DNA of 6,605 nucleotides from JAJFTV01 sp036825755. GTDB taxonomy: Bacteria > Chloroflexota > Anaerolineae > Anaerolineales > Anaerolineaceae. Both the position numbers and the translations under genes were made by a program. Shown here piece after piece: positions 6,525 through 6,605 of this stretch (positions are counted from its first letter, which is position 1; each line of letters begins with the position of its first letter). The stretch is from the NCBI GenBank assembly GCA_036825755.1, contig DAISXR010000149.1, positions 1-6,605 of the forward strand, read 5' to 3'. Under the pieces are notes generated by a model, which was given only the letters and a program-made list of their open reading frames with translations, searched no databases and was not told where the DNA came from.

Positions 6525-6545
6525 TATAATATATGATATATTATA
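6525..6545. promoter_or_regulatory. Perfect AT-only palindrome, operator or promoter candidate
   Basis: The arms TATAATATAT (6525-6534) and ATATATTATA (6536-6545) are perfect inverted repeats around a single G. TATAAT, the consensus -10, is read on both strands (6525-6530 forward, 6540-6545 reverse). No convincing -35 lies at the right distance on the + strand. AT-rich palindromes of this kind suit a dimeric regulator such as a GntR-type protein, though that family assignment is a guess. It probably serves the gene that starts beyond the window. Confidence 0.35.
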
Positions 6546-6552
6546 AAGGCAT

Positions 6553-6588
6553 TACAACATCTCTTCCAGTCACTGCAGCCATGTTGTA
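6553..6588. repeat. Interrupted inverted repeat TACAACAT / ATGTTGTA
   Basis: TACAACAT (6553-6560) and ATGTTGTA (6581-6588) are perfect 8-base inverted repeats separated by 20 bases. They could form a leader hairpin ahead of a gene starting at the window edge, ending just before the SD-like AGAAGGA, or be half-sites two to three turns apart. An 8-bp match in AT-rich DNA could also be chance. Confidence 0.25.
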
Positions 6589-6605
6589 CAATCAGAAGGA
6601 TCTAT

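Larger units (their letters stand above)
6411..6605. other. Downstream intergenic region with terminator-like hairpin and AT-rich palindrome
   Basis: No gene is supported. The region ends the operon with a strong hairpin (6456-6490) and then becomes very AT-rich (6511-6548) around a perfect palindrome, followed by an interrupted inverted repeat (6553-6588). AGAAGGA at 6594-6600 resembles a ribosome site, and the final AT at 6604-6605 would be an ATG if the next base is G, three bases beyond that site. This suggests a new + strand gene may start at the window edge, but it cannot be verified here. Confidence 0.4.

Noticed and set aside
6334..6546. 70-codon + strand frame running from the last membrane gene through the hairpin
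   Set aside because: Begins inside the membrane gene out of frame and passes through the hairpin and the AT-rich palindrome; no coding signature.

Overview
The window carries four protein-coding genes, all on the + strand, and looks like a bacterial chromosomal segment. First comes a large MalT-type LuxR-family regulator (282-2936). After a 436-base gap there is a compact three-gene cluster: an AbgB-like M20D amidohydrolase (3373-4809), a membrane protein that resembles the DUF5058 family (4860-5594), and a second polytopic membrane protein of unknown family (5613-6410). No RNA gene, CRISPR array, insertion sequence or attachment site was seen.

The organism cannot be fixed from sequence alone. 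Base composition is moderate, Shine-Dalgarno sites in the cluster are strong (AGGAGG and close variants), and a giant MalT-like activator sits beside an anaerobe-style amidohydrolase/permease cassette. This fits an anaerobic bacterium such as an Anaerolineae-type Chloroflexota, a Desulfobacterota member or an anaerobic Firmicute. That is inference, not a call.

Layout: 1-281 is AT-rich leader DNA with one weak extended -10 candidate and a small hairpin around the regulator's ribosome site. 2937-3372 holds a weak terminator candidate, three CCTAAC direct repeats, a reasonable sigma70-like promoter (TTGTAA, 16 bp, TATGAT) with a palindrome filling its spacer, and then roughly 270 bases of leader. 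4810-4859 and 5595-5612 are short gaps with ribosome sites, so 3373-6410 is probably one transcript. 6411-6605 holds a strong 12-bp hairpin, a perfect AT-rich palindrome with TATAAT on both strands, and a ribosome-site-like sequence at the very end that may serve a gene beyond the window.

Working model (inference): the two membrane proteins form a transporter for an N-acyl or N-aroyl amino acid or a similar amide, the cytoplasmic hydrolase cleaves it, and the MalT-like protein may activate the operon on sensing the substrate. The pairing of an AbgB-type enzyme with a DUF5058-type membrane pair, without AbgA or AbgT in view, is the most interesting part.
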